From positions 1-64,000 of the forward strand of contig DASZPL010000098.1 of assembly GCA_035550315.1 (NCBI GenBank): a stretch of DNA of 64,000 bases. Reading direction: 5' to 3'. The stretch is from DASZPL01 sp035550315 (lineage in GTDB: Bacteria > Actinomycetota > Actinomycetes > JAFAQI01). Positions within the stretch are counted from its first letter, which is position 1; each line of letters opens with the position of its first letter. The position numbers and the translations under genes were made by a program. Shown here piece by piece: positions 35,943-45,388 of the stretch. The notes below the pieces were generated by a model. It was not told the origin of the DNA. It did no database searches and saw only the letters and a list, made by a program, of their open reading frames with translations.

Positions 35943-37490
35943 ATGCCGGCACCGCCACGGATGCTCACCGTGTGGTGCCCGGACTGGCCGGTCACCGCGG
36001 CGCGGTTGACCGCCGGGATCGACCGGGCGGAGCCGGTTGCGGTGGTCACCGCCAACCGCGTGGTGACCTGTTCGGCCGCGGCCCGCGATCTGGGCGTCCG
36101 GCGCGGGATGCGGCGCCGCGACGCCCAGGCGCGCTGCCCGCAGCTCGCCGTACTCCCTCGCGACGACGCGATCGAAGCGCGGCGGTTCGAGCCGGTCGTC
36201 GTCGCGGTGGAGGCGATCACGCCCGGCGTCAGCGTCACCCGGCCCGGCTTGGTGAGCGCTGGGGCGCGCGGCGCCGCCCGCTACTTCGGTGGTGACGAGC
36301 CGCTGGTCCGCGTCATCGCGGCGGCGGTGGGCGAGGCCGTCGAGGAGTTCTCGGTCGGGATCGCCGACGGTCCGTTCGCGGCCGAGCAAGCGGCGCGGCG
36401 CGGGCTGGTCGTGCCGGCCGGCCAGTCGGCCCGGTTCCTTGCCGACCTGCCGATCGGCGTCCTGGACGACGCGGCGTTGGTCGACCTGCTGCTGCGGTTG
36501 GGCATCCGGACGCTGGGCGGGTTCGCGGCGCTGCCGGCGGCGGAGGTGGCCGGCCGGTTCGGTCCGGCAGGCGTGTGGGCGCACCGGCAGGCCGGCGGCT
36601 GCGACGACCGGTTGCTGGGTGCCCGCCGGCCGCCGCCCGACTGCACCCTGACCGTCGAGCTCGACCCGCCGGTGGACCGCGCCGACACCGTCGCGTTCAG
36701 CGTGCGCAGTGGCGCCGAGCGATTCATCGCCGGCCTGGCCGGGCACGGCCTCGCCTGCACGTGTGTCGAGCTGGAAGTGCTCACTGACCACGACGAGGTG
36801 CTGGTGCGCCGCTGGCGCCACACCGGCGTGCTCACCGCGGCCGACGTGGTCGACCGGATCCGTTGGCAGCTCGAAGGGTGGCTGCATGCGGCCACCCCCC
36901 AGCGGCCGTCGGCAGGCATCGTCCGGGTGCGGATCATCCCGATCGAGTCCGTGCCGGCCGGCGCGCATCAGCAAGCGATCTGGGGCGGGGTCGGTGCGGC
37001 CGACGAGCGCGCGCACCGCGGGCTCGACCGGGTGCACAGCATCCTCGGGCACGGCTCGGTGTTGCTGCCGGCGCTCGACGGTGGCCGGGAGCCGCGGCAG
37101 CGCACCCGGCTGGTGCCGTGGGGCGAGGAGATCGCGCCGGCGCGGTCACCGGATGCGCCCTGGCCGGGGCGGTTGCCGTCGCCCGCGCCGTCGGTGCTGG
37201 TGGACCCGCCGCGCCCGGTGGCGGTGCTCGACGACCGCGGCCGGCCGGTCGTCGTCACCGACCGCGGTGGCGTGCCCGCGCCGCCCAGCTGCCTCACTCT
37301 GTCCGGCCAGCCGCTGGCGATCACGGCGTGGGCGGGACCGTGGCCGGTGGACGAGCGGTGGTGGGACTCGACGTGTGCCCGCCGGGCCGCCCGGCTGCAA
37401 CTGGTCGACGTCCACGGCCGTGCCTACCTGGTCGCCTGCGAGCTGGGCGGCGCCGAGCCGCGCTGGTCGCTGGAAGGGATCTACGACTGA
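35943..37490 (+). CDS. imuB: ImuB, catalytically inactive Y-family polymerase of the mutasome
   Basis: 515 residues with the Y-family architecture (VWCPDWPVTAARL at the start, palm and thumb, then little-finger region around residues 220-330). The usual catalytic acidic SxDE segment is replaced near residue 100 by TPGVSVTRPG, so it should lack polymerase activity, as known ImuB proteins do. It bridges the beta clamp and DnaE2. Its ATG is 2 bases after the imuA stop and its own stop overlaps the dnaE2 start (TGATG). Confidence 0.93.
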   Translation: MPAPPRMLTVWCPDWPVTAARLTAGIDRAEPVAVVTANRVVTCSAAARDLGVRRGMRRRDAQARCPQLAVLPRDDAIEARRFEPVVVAVEAITPGVSVTRPGLVSAGARGAARYFGGDEPLVRVIAAAVGEAVEEFSVGIADGPFAAEQAARRGLVVPAGQSARFLADLPIGVLDDAALVDLLLRLGIRTLGGFAALPAAEVAGRFGPAGVWAHRQAGGCDDRLLGARRPPPDCTLTVELDPPVDRADTVAFSVRSGAERFIAGLAGHGLACTCVELEVLTDHDEVLVRRWRHTGVLTAADVVDRIRWQLEGWLHAATPQRPSAGIVRVRIIPIESVPAGAHQQAIWGGVGAADERAHRGLDRVHSILGHGSVLLPALDGGREPRQRTRLVPWGEEIAPARSPDAPWPGRLPSPAPSVLVDPPRPVAVLDDRGRPVVVTDRGGVPAPPSCLTLSGQPLAITAWAGPWPVDERWWDSTCARRAARLQLVDVHGRAYLVACELGGAEPRWSLEGIYD

Positions 37491-40400
37491 TGGGCTGGCA
37501 GAACCCGCCGGTGCCGTGGCGGGAGCTGGAACGCCGGCTCTCCGGGCGCCCGGCGGCGACGGACCGGGAGGACAACGACGGCGTCACCTGGACCCGCCGC
37601 CGGCCGGCGTACGACCCGGGTCCGGTCTCGCGGCCCGCGCGGACGACGCCGTTCGCGGAGCTGCATGCGCACTCGTCGTTCAGCCATCTCGACGGTGCCA
37701 GCACGCCGGAGGAGCTGGTCACCGAGGCGGTCCGGCTGGGGCTGACCGGGCTGGCGCTGACCGACCACAACGGGATGTACGGCGTGGTCCGGTTCATCGA
37801 GGCGGCCGAGGCCGTGGGGCTGCCGACGATTTACGGTGCCGAGCTGTCGCTCGACATCCCGGTGCCGCGCACCAACGCGGAGCGGTCGATCGCTGCACGC
37901 TCCGGCATGCCCGACCCGACGGGACGCCATCTGCTGGTGCTGGCGCGCGACCCGCAGGGGTACGCCGCGCTGTGCCGGACGATCAGCGTCGCGCAGCGAC
38001 GCGGCGGGGCAAAGGGCCGGCCGGTCTACGACCTCGACGAGGTCACCGACGCGGCGGCCGGGCACTGGCTGGTGCTGACCGGTTGCCGCAAGGGGCCGGT
38101 GCGCGCGGCGCTGGAGTCCGGCGGGTTCGGAGCGTTCGCCCTGGATCCGGCACGGCGGGCACTGGCGGAGCTGGTCGACCGGTTCGGCCGGGACAACGTC
38201 GCCGTCGAGCTCACCCACGCGCTCGACCCGCTGGCCGACGAGCGCTACGACGCCCTGACCCGGCTGGCGGCCGAGGCCGGCGTGACCGCGGTGGCAACCA
38301 CGGCGGCGCACTACCACGCGTCACCGCGCCGCCGGCTGGCCACGGCGGTGGCGGCCGTGCGCGCGCGCAGCAGCCTCGACGAGCTCGACGGCTGGTTGCC
38401 GGCATGGGCCGACCAGCAGCTGCGCGGCGGCGATGAGATGGCGGCCCGGTTCGCCCGCTGGCCGGGCGTCGTCGCGGCTGCCGCCCGGCTTGGAGAGGAG
38501 TTGGCGTTCTCGCTGCGGCTGATCGCGCCGAGCCTGCCGCCGTACCCCGTGCCGCCGGGCCACACCGAGATGAGCTACCTCCGGCAGATCACCGAAGCCG
38601 CGGCCGGGCAGCGATACGGCCCGCGCGGCTCGGCGAACGAGAAAGCGTGGGCGCAGATCGAGCACGAGCTGACGGTCATCGAGGAGCTGGGCTTCCCGGG
38701 CTACTTCCTCGTGGTCTGGGACATCGTGGAGTTCGCCCGCTCGCGCGGCATCCTCTGCCAAGGCCGTGGGTCCGCCGCCTGCTCCGCGGTGTGTTACGTG
38801 CTCGGCATCACCGCGGTCGACGCGGTCGGCTACGACCTGCTGTTCGAGCGGTTCCTCGCCGCCGAGCGGGGCGAGCCGCCGGACATCGACATCGACATCG
38901 AGTCCGGCCGGCGGGAAGAGGTCATCCAGTACGTCTACGACCGGTTCGACCGCGACCACGCCGCCCAGGTCGCCAACGTCATCACCTACCGGCCGCGGTC
39001 CGCGGTCCGCGACGTGGCGAAGGCGCTCGGCTATTCGACCGGCCAGCAGGACGCGTGGAGCAAGAACATCGAGTACGGCCACGGCGCGGGGTGGCGGGCG
39101 GGGGGGAGCGGTGGGACCGTGGGCGCGCCGCCCGAGGTGGTCGAGCTGGCGGCCGAGCTGACCGGGGCGCCGCGCCACCTCGGCATCCACTCCGGCGGCA
39201 TGGTGATCTGCGACCGGCCGATCGTCGAGGTCTGCCCGGTCGAGTGGGGCCGGATGCCGGGCCGCACCGTGTTGCAGTGGGACAAGGAGGACTGCGCCGG
39301 CATCGGGCTGGTGAAGTTCGACCTGCTCGGGCTCGGCATGCTCTCCGCGCTGCGCTACTGCTTCGAGCTGATCGAAAACTTCCACGGCGAGCACTACAAC
39401 CTCGCCGCGATCCCGAAGGAAGCGCCGTGCGTATACGACATGCTCTGCGCCGCCGACACCATCGGTGTCTTCCAAGTGGAGTCGCGGGCGCAGATGGCGA
39501 CACTGCCGCGGCTGCGGCCGCGCAACTTCTACGACCTGGCCATCGAGATCGCGCTGATCCGTCCCGGCCCGATCCAAGGCGACTCGGTGCATCCCTACAT
39601 CCGCCGCCGTCACGGCCGGGAGCCGATCCACTATGTGCATCCGCGGCTGGCGCAACCGCTGGGCCGCACCCTTGGCATCCCGCTGTTCCAGGAGCAACTG
39701 ATGCAGGTGGCGGTGGCGGTCGCCGACTTCACACCGTCGGAGGCCGATCAGCTGCGTCGGGCGATGGGATCGAAGCGTTCGGACGATCGGGTCGAGGCGC
39801 TGCGGAGACGGTTGTACGACGGGATGGCGCGCAACGGCATCGTGGGCATGGCGGCGGATGAGGTCTTCGAGAAGATCAAGGCGTTCGCGGCCTTCGGCTT
39901 CGCCGAAAGCCATGCGATCTCGTTCGCGCTGCTGGTCTACGCCTCGTCGTGGCTCAAGCGGCATTACCCGGCGGCGTTCTGTGCGGCGTTGCTGAACGCG
40001 CAGCCGATGGGGTTCTACTCGCCGCAGTCGCTGGTGGCCGACGCCCGCCGGCACGGCATCGAGACCCGGCTGCCGGACATCAACGCCTCGCTGGCCACCG
40101 CGTCGCTCGAGCCGGGCGACGGGGCGGTGCAGTGCGACTGCGGCGACTGGCCGCGCCAACCCGCGGTCCGGATGGGGCTGGCCAGCGTGCGCACCATCGG
40201 CGACGAGCTGGCGAAGCGGATCGTCGAGGCCCGCGACGCCGACGGGCCGTTCGGCTCGATGACCGAGCTGGCCCATCGGGTGGGTCTGTCGAGCGACCAG
40301 CTGGAGGCCCTCGCCACCGCCGGCGCGTTCGACGGCTTCGGGGTCACTCGCCGCGACGCGCTGTGGGCGGCCGGTCCGGCGGCCATCACCAAACCCGGCC

Positions 40401-40864
40401 AGTTCGACCTGACGACGGTCGCGGAGACTGCCGCACCCACACTGCCGGCGATGACCGAGCCGGAGCAGATGGCCGCCGACCTGTGGGCGACCGGAGTCAC
40501 GCCGCAGACCTACCCGACCGCCCTGGTGCGCGACCGGTTGGACGAGATGGGCATCGTGACCGCCGCCGGGCTGCGGTCGCTGCCGGACCGCACCCGGGTC
40601 CGGGTCGGTGGCGTGGTCACCCACCGCCAGCGTCCGGCGACCGCGCGGGGGGTGACGTTCGTCAACCTCGAAGACGAGACCGGCATGGTCAACGTGATGT
40701 GTCCCGAGGCGGTGTGGGCGCGCTACCGCAACATCGCGATGAATGCCGCGGCGCTGTCGGTGCGCGGCATGTTGCAGCACGTCGACGGCGTGGTGACCGT
40801 GATGGCCGAGCGGCTCGAACGGCTACCGCTCGGAGTCCGACCGAGCGCCCGCAACTTCCGGTAG
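37490..40864 (+). CDS. dnaE2: Error-prone DNA polymerase DnaE2
   Basis: 1124 residues from ATG overlapping the imuB stop by one base; a frame open to 36863 lies inside imuB and is rejected. The PHP domain starts at FAELHAHSSFSHLDGAS, the C-family catalytic site is PPDIDIDIESGRREE, and the C-terminal OB domain includes RVRVGGVVTHRQRPATARG. It is the polymerase responsible for SOS-induced translesion synthesis and mutation in mycobacteria. The last 42 bases overlap the convergent TSUP gene. Confidence 0.96.
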   Translation: MGWQNPPVPWRELERRLSGRPAATDREDNDGVTWTRRRPAYDPGPVSRPARTTPFAELHAHSSFSHLDGASTPEELVTEAVRLGLTGLALTDHNGMYGVVRFIEAAEAVGLPTIYGAELSLDIPVPRTNAERSIAARSGMPDPTGRHLLVLARDPQGYAALCRTISVAQRRGGAKGRPVYDLDEVTDAAAGHWLVLTGCRKGPVRAALESGGFGAFALDPARRALAELVDRFGRDNVAVELTHALDPLADERYDALTRLAAEAGVTAVATTAAHYHASPRRRLATAVAAVRARSSLDELDGWLPAWADQQLRGGDEMAARFARWPGVVAAAARLGEELAFSLRLIAPSLPPYPVPPGHTEMSYLRQITEAAAGQRYGPRGSANEKAWAQIEHELTVIEELGFPGYFLVVWDIVEFARSRGILCQGRGSAACSAVCYVLGITAVDAVGYDLLFERFLAAERGEPPDIDIDIESGRREEVIQYVYDRFDRDHAAQVANVITYRPRSAVRDVAKALGYSTGQQDAWSKNIEYGHGAGWRAGGSGGTVGAPPEVVELAAELTGAPRHLGIHSGGMVICDRPIVEVCPVEWGRMPGRTVLQWDKEDCAGIGLVKFDLLGLGMLSALRYCFELIENFHGEHYNLAAIPKEAPCVYDMLCAADTIGVFQVESRAQMATLPRLRPRNFYDLAIEIALIRPGPIQGDSVHPYIRRRHGREPIHYVHPRLAQPLGRTLGIPLFQEQLMQVAVAVADFTPSEADQLRRAMGSKRSDDRVEALRRRLYDGMARNGIVGMAADEVFEKIKAFAAFGFAESHAISFALLVYASSWLKRHYPAAFCAALLNAQPMGFYSPQSLVADARRHGIETRLPDINASLATASLEPGDGAVQCDCGDWPRQPAVRMGLASVRTIGDELAKRIVEARDADGPFGSMTELAHRVGLSSDQLEALATAGAFDGFGVTRRDALWAAGPAAITKPGQFDLTTVAETAAPTLPAMTEPEQMAADLWATGVTPQTYPTALVRDRLDEMGIVTAAGLRSLPDRTRVRVGGVVTHRQRPATARGVTFVNLEDETGMVNVMCPEAVWARYRNIAMNAAALSVRGMLQHVDGVVTVMAERLERLPLGVRPSARNFR

Positions 40865-41758
40865 CCGGTCGGGCGGCGTCGGGTTGCCGGATGGCAGCCA
40901 GGCTCGGGTTCGCACCGCCCAGAGCGCAGCCGCGGCGAACAGTACGCCGCAGAGCGTCCAACCGAGCGCGGTCGTGCCGACGCCGACGTACTTCAGTCCG
41001 GAGGCGAAGATCACGAAGGTGATCACCGGGCGGATGAACCGGTCGGGGGCCCGCGAGGACAACAGCGAGCCGATCAGTACGGCGGGGACGCTGCCGATGA
41101 TCACCGACGTGGTCACCGGGAACGAGACATGCCCGAAGGTCAGCGCGCCCAGGGCGGCGGCCAGGGTCAACGGGAACGCCTGCGCGAGGTCGGTGCCGAC
41201 CAGCTGGTTCGCGCCGATCATCGGATATAGGAACAGCAGCAGCACGATCATCAGCGAGCCGGACCCGACCGACGTGATGCCGACCACAATGCCGCCGATC
41301 GCGCCGACGACGAAGGTCCGCAGCCGATGCACCTCGAGGTCCGCGACCTTGCCGAGCCGGGCCTGGCCGCTGCGGGCGTCGAGGACGCTCCGCAGCACCA
41401 TCGCGGCGGCACCGACCAGCAGCGCACCGCCGAGCGCCTGCTCGATGTGGGTCTGCGCGCTGTCCGAGTCACCCATCAGGTGCAGCAGGTAGGAGCCGAG
41501 GAAGGCCATCGGCACCGATCCGCACATCAGCCAACCGACAAGCCGGAAGTTCACGGTGCCGGTGCGGGCGTGCACCAGCGCGCCGATCGGCCGCATCACG
41601 ACCGCGGCGACCAGGTCGCTGGAGATCGCCTTCGACGGCTCCACGCTGAACAGCAGGATCAGCATCGGTGTCATCAGCGCGCCGCCGCCGGCCCCGGTCA
41701 CCCCCACGAGCAACCCGATGACCGCGCTGCCAAGCACGATGAAGGGATCGATGTGCAT
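40823..41758 (-). CDS. TSUP-family (TauE/SafE) membrane permease
   Basis: 311 residues from MHIDPFIVLG; an ATG at 41797 would add 13 polar residues. About eight membrane helices, with repeated family motifs GLLVGVTGAGGGALMTPMLI and GGIVVGITSVGSGSLMIVLL in the two halves. TSUP proteins export sulfite, sulfoacetate or related anions. The 3' end overlaps dnaE2 by 42 bases on the opposite strand. Substrate unknown. Confidence 0.88.
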   Translation of the reverse strand: MHIDPFIVLGSAVIGLLVGVTGAGGGALMTPMLILLFSVEPSKAISSDLVAAVVMRPIGALVHARTGTVNFRLVGWLMCGSVPMAFLGSYLLHLMGDSDSAQTHIEQALGGALLVGAAAMVLRSVLDARSGQARLGKVADLEVHRLRTFVVGAIGGIVVGITSVGSGSLMIVLLLFLYPMIGANQLVGTDLAQAFPLTLAAALGALTFGHVSFPVTTSVIIGSVPAVLIGSLLSSRAPDRFIRPVITFVIFASGLKYVGVGTTALGWTLCGVLFAAAALWAVRTRAWLPSGNPTPPDRLPEVAGARSDSER

Positions 41759-41798
41759 GCCGCTCCGCAAGCTGCGCGAAAAACTGGTCCGAGTCACT

Positions 41799-43355
41799 CT
41801 ATGCGCGTGAGATTGAGTCTCGCGGTGGGATGACGCCCGGCCCCGTCCGGCTGCAGGCCAGGCTCGCCTTGTTGTAGTTGGCGTGACGCAGCTTCGGCAG
41901 CTTCGGGAATGTCGGCGTGCCGCGCTTGAGCGCGGCCAGGTCGAGGCAGTCGGTCAGGTCGTTCGCGTTCGCGTCGCGGTAGGTCAGCGCGGGCAGGTTC
42001 CATTTGCGCTCGACCAGCGCCAGGATTGAGCCGAAGTCGTGCACCTTCGACGACACGTGATTTCGCTTGGCGTACGGCGAGACGACGATGGTCGGCACCC
42101 GGAAGCCGTAGCGCCAGAAGCCGTCGTACGCCTGCTCGCTCACCTGCACCAGCGGCGGGATCAGGTCGGGCGCGAGCGCCGGCGGCGGCGGGACGTGGTC
42201 GTAGTAGCCGCCATGCTCGTCGTAGGTGACGATCAGCAGCGTCTTGTGCCAGGCGGGGGAGCGGCCGACCGCTCGGACGACGCGTTCGAGCAGTCGCTCT
42301 CCGACCACGATGTTCTGCGGGTTCTCCTGCGACTGCGTCGAGAAGTCGGGATCGATGATGCAGAAGCCCGGCAGCGCGCCGACCGCAGCGTCGGTGAAGA
42401 ACGCATCGAGTGGCTTCTTGCGTTGCAGCACCTCGACGGTGTCCGGCAGCGGGAACAGCTCGGCGGTGGCACCGAGCGGGAACTGCGCGCAGTAGTCGGT
42501 CCACGTGATGCCGTGGTCGGTCAGCCGGTTGAAGATGGTGCCGTTGGCGGGCAGCGGCAACGTCACGTCTGGGACCAGCGTGTAGGCGAGGGTCGACGGA
42601 CTGATGCCGAAGTTGTCGGTCATGCCGGCCGAGGTGCCGGCGATGAGATACCGCCGGTTGGGGTCGGTCTGGCCCATCATCGAGCAGAAGAACCGGTCGC
42701 AGACCGGGAAGTGGGTCGCGAGGTCGTAGGTGAACGGCAGGTCGTGCTCCGTCCAGTAGCCCATTGCGACACCGCCGACGTCGATGTCGATGATCGGGCT
42801 CACGACCGCGCGGACGAAGCCGTCGAGCTTCCCGCCGTTGAAGGCTTCGTGGCTTGCCCGCCACTCCTGGCTCGGCTGGTGGGGAAGCTGGCAGGTGGTC
42901 GGCATCCGGAAGGCGTGCTGAATGCGTCCGTCGGCGTACGGGTTCGTCGCCGTCGGCTTGCCGTCGTGTCCCAGCGTGAAGCCGTCGCCGCGTGGTCGCT
43001 GGCCGTGGCCGCGGCCGAGCATCCCGAGGATGTTGTCGTAGGAGTGGTTCTCCAGCATGAACACGACGATGTGCTCGATACCGGGCATGGTGTCGGTGCC
43101 CGCGCGCAGATGCGGAAACGGTCGCGAGCCGGGTTGCCGGAGCCGGGTCCGGCCGAGCGTCTTGAGCGCCCGCTGCACCTTCTTGTCGTCTTCGAGTAGC
43201 CCGTACGTCGGGCCGGCGGCGGCACCGCCGGCACCCCTGATCGCGGCCCCGGCAGCTAGGGCGCTGCCGCCGACGAGAAACGACCGACGGCTGACGGGAT
43301 GCCGTCGTGGTGTGGCCCCGTCCGCTTGCTCGCCCACCGCAGCATGATGCGGCAT
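41799..43355 (-). CDS. Tat-exported phospholipase C-like phosphoesterase
   Basis: 518 residues. A twin-arginine signal is visible (VSRRSFLVGGSALAAGAAI). The mature part belongs to the phosphoesterase family of bacterial phospholipases C and acid phosphatases: EHIVVFMLENHSYDNILGM, PNRRYLIAGTSAG and LLIVTYDEHGGYYDHVPPP. It would hydrolyse phospholipids or phosphate esters outside the cell. An earlier start cannot be excluded, but the signal position fits this one. Confidence 0.9.
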   Translation of the reverse strand: MPHHAAVGEQADGATPRRHPVSRRSFLVGGSALAAGAAIRGAGGAAAGPTYGLLEDDKKVQRALKTLGRTRLRQPGSRPFPHLRAGTDTMPGIEHIVVFMLENHSYDNILGMLGRGHGQRPRGDGFTLGHDGKPTATNPYADGRIQHAFRMPTTCQLPHQPSQEWRASHEAFNGGKLDGFVRAVVSPIIDIDVGGVAMGYWTEHDLPFTYDLATHFPVCDRFFCSMMGQTDPNRRYLIAGTSAGMTDNFGISPSTLAYTLVPDVTLPLPANGTIFNRLTDHGITWTDYCAQFPLGATAELFPLPDTVEVLQRKKPLDAFFTDAAVGALPGFCIIDPDFSTQSQENPQNIVVGERLLERVVRAVGRSPAWHKTLLIVTYDEHGGYYDHVPPPPALAPDLIPPLVQVSEQAYDGFWRYGFRVPTIVVSPYAKRNHVSSKVHDFGSILALVERKWNLPALTYRDANANDLTDCLDLAALKRGTPTFPKLPKLRHANYNKASLACSRTGPGVIPPRDSISRA

Positions 43356-43382
43356 GCCGCCGGTGCGGCGCAGCCGAGGTGG

Positions 43383-44249
43383 CTACCCGGCGTAGGCGGC
43401 GTGCCAGACCGCGGCCATGTCCTCGTCGGCGTGTCCCGCCTCCTTGGTGGCATCCATCTGCCGTCGTACCGCGTCGGCGACCGCCAGCTGCGCGCCCGCC
43501 CGCTCGGCGGCCGCGACGATCAGACCGGCATCCTTCGCGGCGCCGGCGACCGGGAACGCCGGCGAGAACTCGCGGCGCAACATCATGCCGCCCTTCAGCT
43601 GCGCGTACGGCAAGTCGAGGGCGCCGCCCGAGATCGCCTCGAGGAACAACTGCGGGTCCAGGTCGAGCCGGCCGGCCAGCGCGATCGCCTCGCCGACCGC
43701 CGTGGTGACCGCGAGCACCCAGGAGTTGCACACCAGCTTCAGCCGGGTGCCGTCGCCCGGTCGCTCGAGCCAGATCGTCCGTTGCCCGATGGCGTCGAGC
43801 ACGGGTGTGATCAGCTCGCGCCAGCCGTCAGCGCCGGCGGCCAGCGCGACGAGCTGGCCCTTCTCGGCGGGCTGGGTGGTGCCCAGCACTGGGCAGTCGA
43901 CGTATCCGATGCCGCTGCGGTCGGCCAACTGCCGCAGTCGCTGCTCACCGTCGACCCCGACTGTGCTGGTCTGCAGCCAGACCGCGTCGTCGGCAGCGCC
44001 CGCGAGGCCGCCGTCGTCGCCAGACATCGCCGCCTCGACGGCGTCGACGTCGGACAGCATGGTGATCACGACTTGCGCATTGGCGGTTGCGTCCCGCGGC
44101 GACGCGCACACCGACACGCCGTCGGCGGCCAGTGGCTCGGCCTTGGCGCGCGTCCGGTTCCACGCCTGCACATCGAAGCCCGCGCGGGCGAGCACCCGCG
44201 CCATCGGCGCACCCATCAGTCCGGTCCCGAGAACTGCGACAGTGGTCAT
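43383..44249 (-). CDS. Beta-hydroxyacid dehydrogenase (3-hydroxyisobutyrate dehydrogenase family)
   Basis: 288 residues. N-terminal Rossmann motif VAVLGTGLMGAPMARVLARAG, substrate-binding DCPVLGTTQPAEKGQL (family GxxG-like segment), and the catalytic Lys in GDGTRLKLVCN. The family oxidises 3-hydroxyisobutyrate, tartronate semialdehyde or related acids with NAD(P). The exact substrate is unknown. It is preceded by a divergently unrelated reductase gene on the same strand 26 bases upstream. Confidence 0.88.
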   Translation of the reverse strand: MTTVAVLGTGLMGAPMARVLARAGFDVQAWNRTRAKAEPLAADGVSVCASPRDATANAQVVITMLSDVDAVEAAMSGDDGGLAGAADDAVWLQTSTVGVDGEQRLRQLADRSGIGYVDCPVLGTTQPAEKGQLVALAAGADGWRELITPVLDAIGQRTIWLERPGDGTRLKLVCNSWVLAVTTAVGEAIALAGRLDLDPQLFLEAISGGALDLPYAQLKGGMMLRREFSPAFPVAGAAKDAGLIVAAAERAGAQLAVADAVRRQMDATKEAGHADEDMAAVWHAAYAG

Positions 44250-44275
44250 GCACCGAGCATGCCCACGACGAGCCG

Positions 44276-45247
44276 CTACAACATCCCGGCGACGGCATGT
44301 GGCGAGTACGACGCCTCCAGCCGCGCGATCTCCTTGTCGGTCAACGTCACGTCGAGAGCGGCGACCGCGTCATCGATGTGATGCGCCTTGGTCGCTCCGA
44401 TGATCGGCGCGGTGACGTCCGGCTGAGCGAGCAGCCAGGCCAGCGCCACCTGGGCCATCGGGATGCCGCGGTCCGCCGCGATCTCCGCGACCACTTCGAC
44501 GATCGAGCGGTCGGTTTCGGCGTACAGCGTCCGGCCGAACTCGTCCGTCTCGGTGCGGTGGGTGGTCTCGTTCCACGGCCTCGCCAGCCGGCCGCGGGCC
44601 AGCGGGCTCCACGGGATCACACCGATGCCCTGGTCCCGGCAGAGCGGCAGCATCTCCCGCTCCTCCTCGCGGTAGAGCAGGTTGTAGTGGTTCTGCATGC
44701 TGACGAACCGGCTCCAACCGTGCTGGTCGGCGAGGTAGAGCGCCTTGGCGAACTTCCAGGCCGGCATCGATGACGCGCCGATGTAGCGGGCCTTACCGGC
44801 CTTCACGACGTCGTTGAGCGCCGCCAGCGTCTCCTCGATCGGCGTCTGGTCGTCCCATCGATGGATTTGGTAGAGGTCGACGTAGTCGGTGCCGAGGCGG
44901 CGCAGGCTGTGGTCGATCTCGCTCATGATCGCCTTGCGCGACAGGCCACCGCCGTTGGGATCCGGACGCATCGGCAACCGCACCTTGGTCGCGATGACCA
45001 GGCTGTCGCGGTCGGTCATCGACAGCAGCGCCCGGCCGGTGATCTCCTCGCTGCTGCCGGCGGAGTAGACGTTGGCGGTGTCGAAGAAGTTGATGCCGGC
45101 GTCCAGCGCCTGCCGGAAGAACGGCCGCGCCTCGTCCTCGCCGATCGACCACGGATGCGCGCCGCGGTCTGGTTCGCCGTAGCTCATGCAGCCCAAACAG
45201 ATCCGCGAGACGCGCAGGCCGGTCTTGCCGAGTCGGATGTAGTCCAC
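44276..45247 (-). CDS. Aldo/keto reductase
   Basis: 323 residues with a full AKR barrel: INFFDTANVYSAGSSEEITG, catalytic Lys in VIATKVRLPM, His in DLYQIHRWDDQTP, and the cofactor end PIIGATKAHHIDDAVAALD (split as PIIGATKAHHIDD). It resembles AKR11/YajO-type reductases of unknown physiological substrate. It is divergent from the first L,D-transpeptidase gene with a 141-base promoter region between. Confidence 0.9.
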   Translation of the reverse strand: MDYIRLGKTGLRVSRICLGCMSYGEPDRGAHPWSIGEDEARPFFRQALDAGINFFDTANVYSAGSSEEITGRALLSMTDRDSLVIATKVRLPMRPDPNGGGLSRKAIMSEIDHSLRRLGTDYVDLYQIHRWDDQTPIEETLAALNDVVKAGKARYIGASSMPAWKFAKALYLADQHGWSRFVSMQNHYNLLYREEEREMLPLCRDQGIGVIPWSPLARGRLARPWNETTHRTETDEFGRTLYAETDRSIVEVVAEIAADRGIPMAQVALAWLLAQPDVTAPIIGATKAHHIDDAVAALDVTLTDKEIARLEASYSPHAVAGML

Positions 45248-45388
45248 CCCTCGGTCCTACCACTGCGGCATCGCCCGCCAACGACCGGTTGGGGCGCGCG
45301 TGTCCGGTTTGGCTGCAATGTGGAGGTGAAAGATACTCCCGTAGCGAATAACGGCCAGACCGACCGAGAACCACGAGGGCTACGAGGA

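Noticed and set aside
38321..40780. Minus-strand frame of 819 residues opposite dnaE2
   Set aside because: Low-complexity shadow of a well-supported gene on the other strand.
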